Below are positions 35,213 through 46,555 of a stretch of 64,000 nucleotides of DNA, one piece after another. The first letter of the stretch is position 1, and every line of letters starts with the position of its first letter. The notes beneath the pieces were generated by a model that was given only the letters and a program-made list of their open reading frames with translations, ran no database searches and was not told the DNA's origin. Origin of the DNA: Sphagnum compactum (taxonomy: Eukaryota; Bryophyta; Sphagnopsida; Sphagnales); contig OZ234502.1 in assembly GCA_965153455.1 (NCBI GenBank), forward strand, positions 5,735,495 through 5,799,494. Reading direction: 5' to 3'. The position numbers and the translations under genes are program-made.

Positions 35213-35740
35213 ACAACTAGTAGCCAACCTCATGACTGATGACACTAATTTTAATAGAATTGCATTTATTGATTGGTTAAAAATGTTCATAATGCCAAAA
35301 CATGTTTTTTATGATTAGTCTTATGTAATTACAATGTCTAACACGATTAAGGAATGATTAAGAATGTCTTGAGCAACTAATAATCAACCTAATGACTCAT
35401 GACACTAATTTCAATAAAATTACATTTATTGATTGGTCAAAAGTGTTCGTAATACTAAAACATGTCTTTTATGACTTATCCTATGCAACTATAATGTACA
35501 ACATAATAAAAAAATGATTAAGTGTTTTTAACAACTAGTAATCAACCTAATGGTTCATGACATTAATTTCAATAAAATTGCATTTATTGATTGGTCAAAT
35601 GTGTTCGTAATGCGAAAATGTGTTTTTTACAACTTGTTTTATGTAACTACATTGTTTAACACGATTAAGGAAATGATTAATAATGTTTTTAACAATTAGT
35701 AGTTAATTTCATGACTCATGCAATTAACAAAAATGATTTA
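35213..35740. repeat. ~160 bp tandem repeat, just over three copies
   Basis: Units start at about 35213, 35374, 35532 and 35693 (partial). Shared words include caactagtaatcaacctaatg, cactaatttcaataaaatt, catttattgattggtcaaa and cacgattaaggaa. Satellite-like spacing of 158-161 bases. Confidence 0.88.
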
Positions 35741-35759
35741 AAATTTTTTGTAATCGCAC

Positions 35760-36225
35760 AGGACTAATTATTAAACCAAATTTAGTTAAATAACCAAATT
35801 TAATTTGTAATTTAATTAAATTTTTTCCAATTTTAGCCATGTATTGCTTCAATATATAATGAAATTTATCTTAATGTTTTTAAAGCCAAATATAACCTAA
35901 ATATTCTAATTTAATTTAATTTATCATATTTAACCTGTTTAACATAAAAATTATGCTTAGTTTCATTTATATTAATTTAACCATGTTTAGCCTAAATCAT
36001 TATTTCAAACATAAATTATATCGATTTAGCCATACATTAATGATTTTCAACCATGCTTAGCCTAAATAGTTGTATTTAAAGGTTTTTAGCCATGTTTAAC
36101 CATGTTTAACTTAAATAGTTGTGTTTTAGTTTGATTTATATATTAATTTAACCATTTTAGCCTAGGTGATTATTTTTAGCCAAAATTGTTTAAAATAATT
36201 ATGTTTAGCCATGTTTAAAACTAAA
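35760..36225. other. Very AT-rich sequence, no gene
   Basis: Repeated tttagcc/aacc words (for example tttagccatgtttaacc) grade into the following CCTA-rich tract. No other structure seen. Confidence 0.4.
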
Positions 36226-36790
36226 TCTTTGTTTAGCCTAAATTAACTTAGTTTAATCTAGGTCTACCTTAAAGTAACCTAGGTTTAACTTAGTTTAATT
36301 TAGGTTTAACCTAACTAAATCTACCCTAGTTTAATCTAAGTTTAGTCTGGAACCTAAGTAGTCCTAGCAAGGCTAGACTAGGTTAATTTATCTTTAGCGT
36401 AGGGAGGCTTAGGTTAACCTAGGTTAGGTTAGTACGTAATAGTTAGGTTGACTTATGTCAACCTAGGGTGGCCTAATTTAATTTGAGGCTAAAAGTTTTA
36501 ATCTTTATAATTTCATGTTTAATAGGCTTAGTATAAAAAAATGTGGTAATGCAATGGATGAGGACTTGAACCCCAAAGTGGAGGTGAGGGGTTCAAGTCC
36601 TTGTTCTTGCAACTTATAACAATACTTAGGCCACTTAACCTATGTTAGGTAGTTTAGTTTAGGTTACCTAGGCTAGGAAGCTAAGGTTTGTTTTTAATTT
36701 AGGCCACATAACCTAGGTTAAATAGCCTAGGCTAGGTCAACTTTTGACTAGGCTAACTACCTAGGTTACTTAACATATGTTAGGTTGACT
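36226..36790. repeat. Degenerate AACCTAGGTTA-rich tract
   Basis: Dense taacctaggtta, ctaggtt and aggttaac words, many palindromic around CCTAGG. Interrupted by the SINE-like head at 36541-36610. Confidence 0.7.
36541..36610 (+). repeat. tRNA-derived SINE-like head
   Basis: gtggtaatgcaatgg resembles a Pol III A box and ggttcaagtcc a B box about 45 bases apart. ggacttgaacccc (36562-36574) is the exact reverse complement of 36588-36600, giving a 13 bp stem over a 13-base loop. No tail or target duplication recognised. Confidence 0.5.
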
Positions 36791-36799
36791 TTTGTTCAT

Positions 36800-37540
36800 G
36801 TGTGATGATTCATAATTGAACATGTGTTTATAAAAATTTGACACATGTTATGCATCTAATAAGGTGTTTTTGGTAACTTTTAGTTGAGTAAAATTACTAC
36901 GTTGACATGGCATGCACTGTACATGTCAAACCAAGGTTAATGATGATATGAAATTTGAATATTATAAGAAAATAAAATCTTATTGATAAGATGATTGGGT
37001 TTTGCAACTATATTTCCTTTGTGACTAAATGGGTGAAACGACATGGGTTTAACAACTCAATAATCATTAATCACAAATGCCCTTTCTAACTAATGCATAA
37101 TCATAAAGGAAAATCGAGAACCCAAAATGTGTTTTTATGATTCATGAAATTGTTTTTCTTGTCATAGTCTACACAACATGTGCGATTTTATTTTTCCTAG
37201 TTCTTCATTTTCAATTCTTCTTGGTCATGTTCTTAGTTTTGTGCTAGTGCTCTAAACTTGGTCCTTGTGGTCTTCTATTTTAAACCTCCAACCCCACCTT
37301 CCTCTTAACTATTAGATGTCTATTTAAGTCGTTGCAAGATTGTTGTAACATGTCCTTTTACTTGCATATGGGCCCTATTTTGATGCCTAGTTTCTTTTTA
37401 AGCCTTTTTTGTATAACCTAAGTTGACACCCTTATAATCAAAAGGGTGAACTTGTAGGCCAACTTGGAAATTTGAATGAAATTTTTTTCCTACCTCTCAA
37501 ATTACATTCATTGACCAATTTGAAACAAAGTTTCCCATTG
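36800..37540. other. AT-rich intergenic sequence
   Basis: No conserved block or repeat boundary recognised. It separates the CCTA-rich tract from the pogo-like relic. Confidence 0.35.
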
Positions 37541-39030
37541 TTATTTCTTAAATTCCCTACGAGCCACTCTTGCAAATGTAGTTTGTGAACTTGCAACATT
37601 TCTAGCTTGTTTTTCTTGCCTTTCCTTGCTTTGGTTTTGTTTCATTTTTTTTGTTACTTGTTTTTCAATAGCCTTTTGTTGCATGATGTTCAAATATTGA
37701 GTTGAAGTCACCATGTGGGGTAAATGCAAAGTTGAGTGGCTCACTTTTGTGACATAGTGACAAAATTGGACCATATTTTCATAAGTCCATAGAAGGTGCA
37801 ATTTGAATTTTTTTTCAATTTTTTTCCCTCACAAGAGAATGTTTCCACAAAATCTACATGGGGCACCACTAATATGGACTCCTATCACTCCATGACATAT
37901 GTTTGACCAATAAAATAGGAGCAAATTGTCAGTTCATCACTAAGCTAATGTTGTTTTTGGACTTTTATGGAATACAAAACTTACCAATAATGAGACACTC
38001 AATCTTGCATCCACCCCGTGGCTTTGTGAACAATTTATTAATGGTTTTCTTTTGTGCATATGTTTTATAGGTAGATGTGGAAAGGACAACAACTTATTGG
38101 TTGACAATGTTTCATGGGTTGGGCCCTCACAATTCTTGTTATTAACATCCACCTCCAATGTAATGTTGTTTATGCTCAAAACCAAATTCATTGGATTTGT
38201 TGTCATTTCTTAATTTGTGTCTACATTTTTGAGTTATATCCACATAATACCTAGGTAGACTTTCATGTATGTCATCAACTTGTGATTTTAAACCTATTGT
38301 TGTTATGTTGATAAACTATTTTGCAAAGTTTTTTCGCCATTGGGTTTTATCATCTTCCTCTTAATTTGATATGTGATCATTATCTTCTTCCATGTTCACA
38401 TTGATTGTTGTGTACACACCATTGGGGTTGTTTTCTCATCTATGGCATTAAGGTTTAATAGCCAAATATTTGTAGTTTTAAACCCTGCCATTATATTTGT
38501 CTTGATCAAAACTTGGTCCAAGGATTTTTCTACCCAAGTTGTGAGGGTTATCTTGTGTGGTTTGCAATAATTGTTTCTAGCCATTCCACCATTTAAAAAA
38601 AGAAAAAGAATTATGTTGTTTTGAAGGGCTTGAATTAGGCCACATTTAAAGGTTGAAGTACACGGGAGGTATGTAAAGGTAAAGTTATCATATCCAATTT
38701 GTGCTTGCTCAATTATCTCTAAAGTGACATGAAATCCATGCCCATTTAACACTAGCAAATGCCCATTGTTCAAAGAAATTCCAAATGGTATTAACCTTTT
38801 GAAAAAAGACAAGAATTCTTTGAAAAGGAAATTGGTCATCCATGTTTTTGTTTGCATAGCCATTTAGGTTCTTGGTTTGCATCGTTGTAAGTAGTCATTG
38901 CATAGTCTCCCTATTTTGAATATATGTAACTTTGGTAAAGACATTCCAATTACGTTAATAATAAAATTGACAAACAACCATTCCCTAGAGTTGTATGGTG
39001 TTGTGAACTTGTTGGGAGCTTCACTTGGCC
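37541..39030 (-). pseudogene. Pogo/Tc1-mariner-like DDE transposase relic
   Basis: On the minus strand the DDE domain reads, in order: NSREWLFVNFI, then WMTNFLFKEFLSFFKRLIPF, NNGHLLVLNGHGFHVTLEII (the usual 'LLLDGHGSH' block with Asp replaced by Asn), EQAQIGYDNFTFTYLPCTS, ARNNYCKPHKITLTTWVEKS and TNIMAGFKTTNIWLLNLNAI. A distal block at 37541-37801 (VTSTQYLNIMQQKAIEKQV with a basic coiled tail) matches the normal C-terminal end. Stops and frame changes lie between blocks. The catalytic Asp is lost at one site. It is an inactive relic of a plant pogo-like element. Confidence 0.75.
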
Positions 39031-39059
39031 AAAACCTTTACACTTGACTTATGCGAGTA

Positions 39060-41680
39060 GCATTTTAAATTGATCCCAAACATATTTGAACTTTATTGAA
39101 CTTTTGTTTGCCAAATGTTTTTGAAAACAAAAAGAAAAGAAAAGATACATATATATGCACTAATTTCAACCCTCACTTATACATCTATTTCATTGTTTTA
39201 TGTGAACAATTTTCTAAAAAAATAAAAATGGAATAAAACAACAAATAATATATTGTAAGATATTTCAAGGAGAACATTCTTTAGTTCAAAACAACGAACT
39301 TGTATACAAGTGAAATGTTTTGATAATCTTTTGGTATATCCATAGATATAGAGTCCATCAACTAAATATTAAGAACACCTTATATCTTAAGGTTAAAAAT
39401 AAGCTATGCAAAACACATATAACATAACATCCACAAAAAATAGTTACCACTTCTCTCCTTTGCTTGATAGGTTGAGCTCAATAGCCATAGCCAAAGCAAC
39501 AACATTTTATGAACCCCACAACCCAATTTTTTTTTCAACATCAAGGTGATGACATCATGTTGATCATTAGATTTGTAAGAGACTTTGCACGAAGAACAAG
39601 CCTCATGATAGGAACCCACATGCACAACAAGCTTTTGTACATTTTCCACAAATATTTGAGAGACAAATCACACACCTAATATGGTGATGAACACCTTGGG
39701 TCACATGAAAGGGTTGACCATCACATATCTTGAATGAATGAAGCTTTCATTGCATACTCTCCTTTCCTTTTTTCCTCTCTCTCCAAAAACGCAACTAAGA
39801 AACCAAAGGAGCAAGAACAATTTACCACAAACAAAAGAAAGAAGGCTATTTCACAAGAAAAAAAAAACAAAATTTGAACACCAACCACAAAAGTTAAAAA
39901 ATTAAATTGTAACCAAAAATTGATTCATCAACTTTATATTAATCATCAAGCACCAAATGTCACCATCATTGCAAACTTTCAATGCTTAAAGCTTAAGCAT
40001 GAAAACTTCAACCATGAAGGAATAATTATTGCAAGTGATTATTGTCACCACCATTCACTACCTCAAGACCTCATGATGCAAAAAAAACTAGTCACTTTTC
40101 ATGACAATTCAAACTAGAATTCATAAAAATGCTTGACATTTTCACATATGCAATTTTTTCATCCCTTCACCATTGATGGTTCCTAACATTGACAAATCTT
40201 TTAAAATTTCACCTTTGAAGGGCAAGTTTATATACCCTAATTAATAATTGGTGAATATTTGTCCTTGATTCTAATAACTGCCCAACACTAGTTGAAATCT
40301 CCAAACTACAACGCTAGGCTCACAACTCTCTTGGGTATTGTTAGAAAACCCTAGATGAGTAAGGGGCCATTGACGTGGTTTCCTAATTATGTTTAGACCT
40401 ATGTTGCAAGAATGATCGAATATTGAATAATTTTGTCATTAAAAATTCATGTAAATCAAACACAATGTTTTTGGGAAATTGGTAAAAGTTCAAAGTTCAA
40501 AATTCAAAACTTAATGAATATTGGATTTTCCACCATTTTCCTTTTCATAATTCATTCAATCAATTGACTATAATTCATAATTGACTATAATCTAGTTGTA
40601 CAATATGTGGCATTTCACTTTTAAGGGAACATAAAGTGCATGGTTCATAAGTGAGATTTAACAATTATTTTGTTTGGTGTTGTAGTATATAGGGTTGAAA
40701 CTTGATTGGTTGATTTTAGTTCAAAAGGTAAGAAATGTATTTACCACTTTGTTGCGAGAGTGAAATTGTGGAATGTGAACAAAATTTGTTATATAACAAA
40801 ATTTCATAATAGTTGTAACAAAAAGCTTTTATCTTTAGGGGTTAACAAAGTACAATGGCTCTAATTTGAGCTTGAGTATTGTGGAAATTGAGCCTAATGA
40901 CTAGGAGCCTTTTTTTAAAAAATTATTTAAATTTTGTAAACTTCTTGATGTAGCCACATTGGCGTCCATAAGAGGAGTTAAAAGCCAACTTTGGGTATAG
41001 GTCAGAGAGGAAAATAGTAACATTTCAGAATTGTGCTATATCTTGGTGATATATTGGAACCAATTTTTGTGTGTGGCATATTCTTGCATCTTGGTGAATT
41101 TGTTTTCAAATTAGCAAAAGAAACATGAAAGGATGTTATTCTTCAAGCTTTTCTCACCATAAAAAATTCCATCATATGCTTAAACTCATAAGCTATAGCA
41201 AGGGTTTTACTCATAAACTTGGGTGCTAATTATGTTGCTAACTAATTTCTTGTAATGAGCAAGGTCCATAAGAACAAGGGTTTGTAGCCCACCATTCCCC
41301 TATGGGAAAATTTGATGTAGTTAGTTTGGTCACTATTTTGTTTATAATTCAACAATTTTGGGATATTTCAAATATTGAATGGTGGGCTCTTAATATTACA
41401 TTTGTGGTGCATTTTTGGTGATATTATAGCATGCTATTAACACCTAATGCATGTGGCTAATCAAAGGCTGAAAGAGTCAATCATTGATAAATTAAAAATA
41501 ATAATTAACAATTGGCAAAAGTACCACTTTCACAATAGCAAAAGATTGAATGCAAGATAAATTTGTGGCAAATGATACACTACAATGGAGGGCAAAGACA
41601 CCTAGTTGCCAATGGTAAGTACTAAGTACCTCAATTTGACAATTCACATTTTGCATCATGTTGATGGGCAAATGAATTAA
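39060..41680. other. AT-rich intergenic sequence
   Basis: About 2.6 kb without recognisable coding blocks. A-rich stretches at about 39800-39900. Nothing else seen. Confidence 0.4.
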
Positions 41681-42388
41681 TAACAAGGGAGTGTGTCACA
41701 CTATGGCCTTGCCATTTACATTAAAAAGTATCATAAGGCAAAAGAAGAATTATGGAAACTCTCTAAATTACACTAGAAAAATTGGTTCATGTCTTTATGT
41801 TTGCTTTGCACATCATACCCGGTTGCCATTTGTCAGATGTTTATTGGTCTCGAGTAGCCACCTAGGCAATGTCCCAAGAAGGGGAAAATGATCACATATA
41901 ATCCAATCTACACTAAATGAATGTACTTGGGAAACTTGTTTTTTCCCTTTTTTTGGGGACTTCCAAGAGATTTTTTCTTTTACTTTTTTCAACTTCTTTT
42001 TTGAAAAGAATCAAACACAATCAACCCTAAATATATATGGTTGTACCTTGGCAACTTTGACACGGGTTTGTTGGCCTTGCCTACCAAGGCAAGGATATTG
42101 TGTTTGGATTAATTATCGAGTATAGTATTAAGGGATTTTGGCCCCTAGGTAATAATATGTCTATTTTTATATGAGGATTTTTGAAAGAAGATATTTTGGC
42201 TTCCGTTCAAACTTGAGATTAATTATAGAGTTTTAATATCTTGGATGATTTGGGTTTTTTTTAGAGAATTTTGTAGAAGAATATAATTTTTGCATGGTGA
42301 AATATTTGAGTTTCCATAATTCTTGTTTTGCCTTAAAGATACTTTTTAATGTAAATGGCAAGGCCTCAGTGTGACACACCCCTTGTTA
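41681..42388. mobile_element. Non-autonomous foldback DNA element, 81 bp inverted ends
   Basis: 41681-41761 and the reverse complement of 42308-42388 align end to end: taacaaggg(a/g)gtgtgtcacac, gccttgccatttacattaaa, aagtatc, aaggcaaaa and aattatggaaactc, with only a few mismatches. The 546 bp interior has no transposase. Target duplication is unclear (flanks are TA-rich). Confidence 0.82.
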
Positions 42389-42738
42389 AATACTTAATTG
42401 GTTTTTGACATTTTCATTTCATTAAATAAAATAGTCTTGAAGGTTCGATATTTTCTTCACTAAATTCTCTTCCTTTGAATTCTTTTTGGGTGAAAATTTC
42501 AGCATTTATGAAAATAATATAATTTTAGTGTTGAAGCTACCAACGTACTATGGTATAAATATAAACTTGTTTTTAATAATGGGTGGCAAACCTTTTTTTA
42601 AAAATGTTTTTGAAATCATGATTTATTATGATCAACACTAATTATAATGGAACTGATGGCAAGAGATCATCCTTCATTTAACTTTGAAGCCCCCTTTTAA
42701 GACAACCACTTGTCTTATTGTTTATGTCAAAAGTTACA

Positions 42739-43110
42739 AAATGTCGTGTGAAAGTTGAAAAACCAAGCAAAATGTGATGCAAAATGCAAGGAATGTCATG
42801 TGAAAGTTGAAAAACCAGGCAAAATGTGATGCAAAATGCAAGGAATGTCGTGTGAAAGTTGAAAAACTAAGCAGAATGTGATGCAAAATGCAAGGGAAGT
42901 CCTGTGAAAGTTGAAAAACCAAGCAAAATGTGATGCAAAATGCAAGGCATGTCATGTGAAAGTTGAAAAAACCAAGCAAAATGTGATGCAAAATGCAAGG
43001 AATGTCATGTGAAAGTTGAAAAAACCAAGCAAAATGTGATGCAAAATGCAAGGAATGTCATGCGAAAGTTGAAAAAACCAAGCAAAATGTGATGCAAAAT
43101 GCAAGGAGAC
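42739..43110. repeat. 52-53 bp minisatellite, seven copies
   Basis: Units start at about 42739, 42791, 42843, 42895, 42947, 43000 and 43053. Each contains gtgaaagttgaaaaaccaag and aaaatgtgatgcaaaatgca. Very high identity between copies. Open frames on the minus strand follow from a near multiple-of-three period and are not genes. Confidence 0.93.
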
Positions 43111-43589
43111 TTGTAAAGATATCAGGGCTGATCCAAAGAATGACCTTTGGAGAATCATTTTCTAAATCAGCTACTAATCTCATCAGCAAACACTAATCTC
43201 AGACCAACCATATGTAATGATCTGACTGATTTTCCACTTGTCTCATTAGCTCTAATCTCCACTGAGATAATAAGCATAAGTTTGACACTCACTAACGTAT
43301 ACGAGGTTGCATTCAAAATTGAAGATTTGTAAGTTAGATAAGCAAGCTTAAATTTTTTGGCTGTTCTGAATGGAGTGTCATGATCCCCAGCCCAGTCTAC
43401 AGAACCGACCCAGAAAGAAAGAAAAAAAAAAAAAAGGGTTTCCAGAACCTCTCTACTCATCATCGTGCAACAAAGATAGATGGGTAGTGTCAGAACTCAT
43501 CACTTTGGCACCCAAAACTTGATAGGACTAAAACTGTGTCAGAGCAGGCAGCATGCATGGGGTCCATGCAGGCAGCAAAGCAAAATGGG

Positions 43590-44020
43590 TGGTGCTATAC
43601 GGGCCCAGAAAAAGAAAGAAAGGCACTGATCTCAACAGTGGTGGTGGTGCCAGGGATGCCTGGACAAAGAAAGAACACTGACTTTGGTGGTGGTGGTGGT
43701 GGTGCTTTTGGGGGGGGCCCAGACAAAGAAGAAAGACACTGCTCTCTAAGATGAGAGATAGAGAAACTTGACAATATGCTTGTGGAGATTTGGGGGACTT
43801 AGACAAAGAAAAGACACACTGCTCTCTAAGATGGTGGTGCTTTGCGGGGGGGCCTAGACAAAGAAAAGACACACTGCTCTCTAAGATGAGAGATAGAGAA
43901 ACTTGACAAGATGCTGGTGGTGCTTTGGGGGGGCCCAGACAAAGAAAAAGACACACTGCTCTGCTCTCTAAGATGAGAGATGAGAAACTTGACAAGATGC
44001 TGATTCTTTCTTGGCACATG
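43590..44020. repeat. Degenerate minisatellite, ~85-110 base units
   Basis: Repeated phrases: gcccagacaaagaaa, gacacactgctctctaagat, gagagatagagaaacttgac and gatgctggtggtgctttg, with G-runs and GGT repeats. Unit length varies. The ~200-codon minus-strand frame through it is an artefact. Confidence 0.8.
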
Positions 44021-44029
44021 GAAAACTCT

Positions 44030-44760
44030 CGAGAAGAAGAAGGGGAAAAAAAAAGGTGGTCCAGTAAAAGGAAATAAGGGCTAATCCTTCCTGTCCAGGA
44101 GCATGCCGACAGGATATGCAAATTTCGAGACCACCATGCTACTCACATCCATCACATTTGAAAGACTGAGAAAGAAGCATTAGAGAGAATAAAAAGTTCA
44201 ACTTGATATCTGTGCACAATGGGATGACTATATCAATTTTGCATGTTTGCATTTGTGATCTAGCTAGCTGTGTGCAAACACAAACATACTCCAGTTCAAC
44301 CAAAAGAATTTGTCAAAGATTATTAATAGCCTGATTGTGTTCGAATATCAATGACCCACTTGTCCAATGTTGAAGACCATATTATAGAAATTTGCCCACA
44401 AGTTCACACACGGTAAGAGAAAATTGTATGTAGAATCCATCCACACACAAAGAGTGTTGTTGTTCCAATGTTTTTTTTAAAAACCGAACCTCTACTGACT
44501 TGGATAACAGAGTGGGGCAAGTTATACCATGAATAATCAAAGCCCGCAAACATTGAGACTATTACACAGTAGTCTCAGGAGCACTTTGGTCGGTTATGGG
44601 ACATATATGATATTATTTCCTTGTGATTAATTGTGAAATCACCATGCAAAGAGCATTTATGACATCTTCATTGAAGCAATGAACGGTTTTTTCAACCTTT
44701 GAAGCAATGCACTATTTAAGTTTTTTCATGATCATCTTCACCCATGAATTGTACATGTAC
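44030..44760. other. Intergenic sequence
   Basis: No coding block, RNA gene or repeat recognised between the minisatellite and the CTAC microsatellite. Confidence 0.35.
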
Positions 44761-44774
44761 AAGGTGAGAGAGAG

Positions 44775-44860
44775 ACCTATTTACCTATCTACTTACCTAC
44801 CTATCTACCTACCTACTTACCTACATATCTACTTACCTACCTTCTTAACCTACCTAAGTA
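44775..44860. repeat. CTAC/CTAT microsatellite
   Basis: ctatttacctatctacttac and similar words continue for about 80 bases. Confidence 0.85.
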
Positions 44861-44945
44861 TAGTTTTAGGTTTTTGGACCTTGTGGTTTTCAGTACCTAG
44901 ACCTTGTTCATGAGGCTATCTTGCCGGCCTCTGGAAGTCGTTGGC

Positions 44946-45014
44946 GAGAGAGAGAGAGAGAGAGAGGGGTGGGGGGGGGGGGGAGAGAGAGAGAGAGAGA
45001 GGGTGGGGGAGAGA
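44946..45014. repeat. GA microsatellite with G-runs
   Basis: gagagagagagagag runs flank a long G-run (about 44967-44983). It lies ~480 bases before the Ser-rich gene, in what may be its promoter or leader. Confidence 0.9.
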
Positions 45015-45490
45015 GATGAAGGTGCAATCAGAAGATAGTAGTAGTAGCTCGTCAGTGTTGGATGTGCAACAGCTTTCTTCGACCCCATGGAAGGAAAGCT
45101 CACCCCTGGAGCTTGAGATCATTGAATTTCCAGCAACAGTAGAGATTTGGATCGTTTTGGGATTTCAGCAAACTCGTCTTTTGGTTTGGTATGATCATCG
45201 TTTCTGGTGTTTTGTTGTTTCACTGTCTGCAGCAGCAGCAGCAGCAGTGGAATCGTAGTAATGAAGCTCTCCATGAGGATCGTTCTGCGCAAGGCAAAGA
45301 ATCAAGTGCTAGCTAGTACATTCAAGCTGGGAATTGGGTGCTCTCTGATTGAAGAAGTAATGGACACATGCCTTCTCTAAGTCTTTGAAGATCAGCAGCA
45401 GCAGATACAGTTTCCAAGGAAGGATTGCTTGCAGCAGATTGTTGTCCAGCGACGTTTGCAAACAAGCAAGCTACAACAAGGTTTCTGGCG

Positions 45491-46555
45491 ATGGCTGCAG
45501 CAATAAGCCAGGAGTTTGCAGAGCCGATCAGGCAGCATGACGACTCATCACTGGGCGGCAGCTCCTCCAGCTTTCGACTAGGTCGTTCGAGCTCCATGCG
45601 TCGTGTGTCGAGCTTTGGCCGTGAAGTTGTCATCCCCGCGCTCAAGCGACAAGGGAGCGCCACAGTAAGTAGTAGCAGAAGCTTGTACAGGGAAGCTGCT
45701 CTCATGACTCAACCCAGCTGCTTCGGCTCCTTGAGGTGGACGACGACGACGACGACAGCAGCAACAGGAGGCCCGGAATCCCCAACCTCGAACCTCTTAA
45801 GGAACACCGATCATGGTGCATCAGCAGCTCCAGACAGTAGCTCTGGACCCGTTCTCGATGAACAAGCTCGAGATGCATGGACTGCTGCTGCTGCTTTCGG
45901 CCGCCTGCTGAGTTCGAGATCCATGTCTCTTTTGCAATCCAGAAGCTCTGGGGCTTGGGGTAAGAAGTCGTCAAGGAGAGAGAGTTCAGCTGCTGCTGCT
46001 GCGCAGTGGACAGTGGCCGCCGGGAGATCAGCGGGTGAGGAGATTGTAAACTTCGAGCGCAACACGAGCTTCAAGCCTGCACCCATGTGGAAGCGAATGC
46101 TCAAGAAGCTGCGCGCAAACGCGAAGCGACACATGATAATTGTGCATCCTGTATCGGGTCGCGAATGGACCAACTATGATGCGCAGAGTTACGCGAAGAA
46201 TTTCGACAATGGCGAGAGGTGGCGCGACGATCAGACCGACTCCAACAGCAGCAGCAGCAGCAGCAGCTTCTTCTCAATGCAGTCAGAAGAGGACTCAGAG
46301 GAGCAGGAGCAGCTGCGCCATGAGCTTGGCTTGCGCGAGACAGCACTCCATACTGCTCTTCTCCAGAAGTTCCATTCCACACGCTATGATAGTAGCTCAG
46401 CTGCTGCTGCAGCAATCGACAGCTTCCGAGCTACTGGAGCATCTTCTATGCCTGTGAATCCTGTCCGAGCTCACCAGCCAAGGCAAGACATTGTCCCACT
46501 CTGGCAAAGGCGCAATGTCCGGCCTCCCTCCAAGCTCCAGCTGACCAGCAGGTAG
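45491..46555 (+). CDS. Ser/Ala-rich plant protein with YDxxSYxxNFD motif, function unknown
   Basis: A single-exon frame of 354 codons from the ATG at 45491 (MAAAISQEFAEPI); an in-frame ATG at 45425 would add 22 residues. The coding stretch is clearly richer in G+C than its surroundings. The protein is mostly disordered, with Ser, Thr and Ala runs encoded by AGC and GCT repeats. The only conserved-looking part is near residues 195-245: a basic helix MWKRMLKKLRANAKRHMIIV followed by NYDAQSYAKNFDNGERW. Similar KW..LWKK...YDPxSYxQNFD patterns occur, from memory, in a family of small uncharacterised angiosperm proteins. No enzyme or membrane signature is present. Antisense frames over this gene are shadows. 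Sure of coding nature, not of function. Confidence 0.78.
   Translation: MAAAISQEFAEPIRQHDDSSLGGSSSSFRLGRSSSMRRVSSFGREVVIPALKRQGSATVSSSRSLYREAALMTQPSCFGSLRWTTTTTTAATGGPESPTSNLLRNTDHGASAAPDSSSGPVLDEQARDAWTAAAAFGRLLSSRSMSLLQSRSSGAWGKKSSRRESSAAAAAQWTVAAGRSAGEEIVNFERNTSFKPAPMWKRMLKKLRANAKRHMIIVHPVSGREWTNYDAQSYAKNFDNGERWRDDQTDSNSSSSSSSFFSMQSEEDSEEQEQLRHELGLRETALHTALLQKFHSTRYDSSSAAAAAIDSFRATGASSMPVNPVRAHQPRQDIVPLWQRRNVRPPSKLQLTSR

Noticed and set aside
42734-43158. Repetitive minus-strand proteins of HFASHFAWFF type
   Set aside because: Translation of the 52-53 bp minisatellite. The frame shifts with each unit.
43528-44121. A 197-codon minus-strand frame
   Set aside because: It runs through the degenerate minisatellite and repeats Ser/Leu/Pro phrases with the repeat period. 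No independent coding signal.
44941-45258. Arg/Glu/Gly-rich frame
   Set aside because: Starts within the GA microsatellite and ends before the Ser-rich gene. Better explained as leader or promoter DNA.
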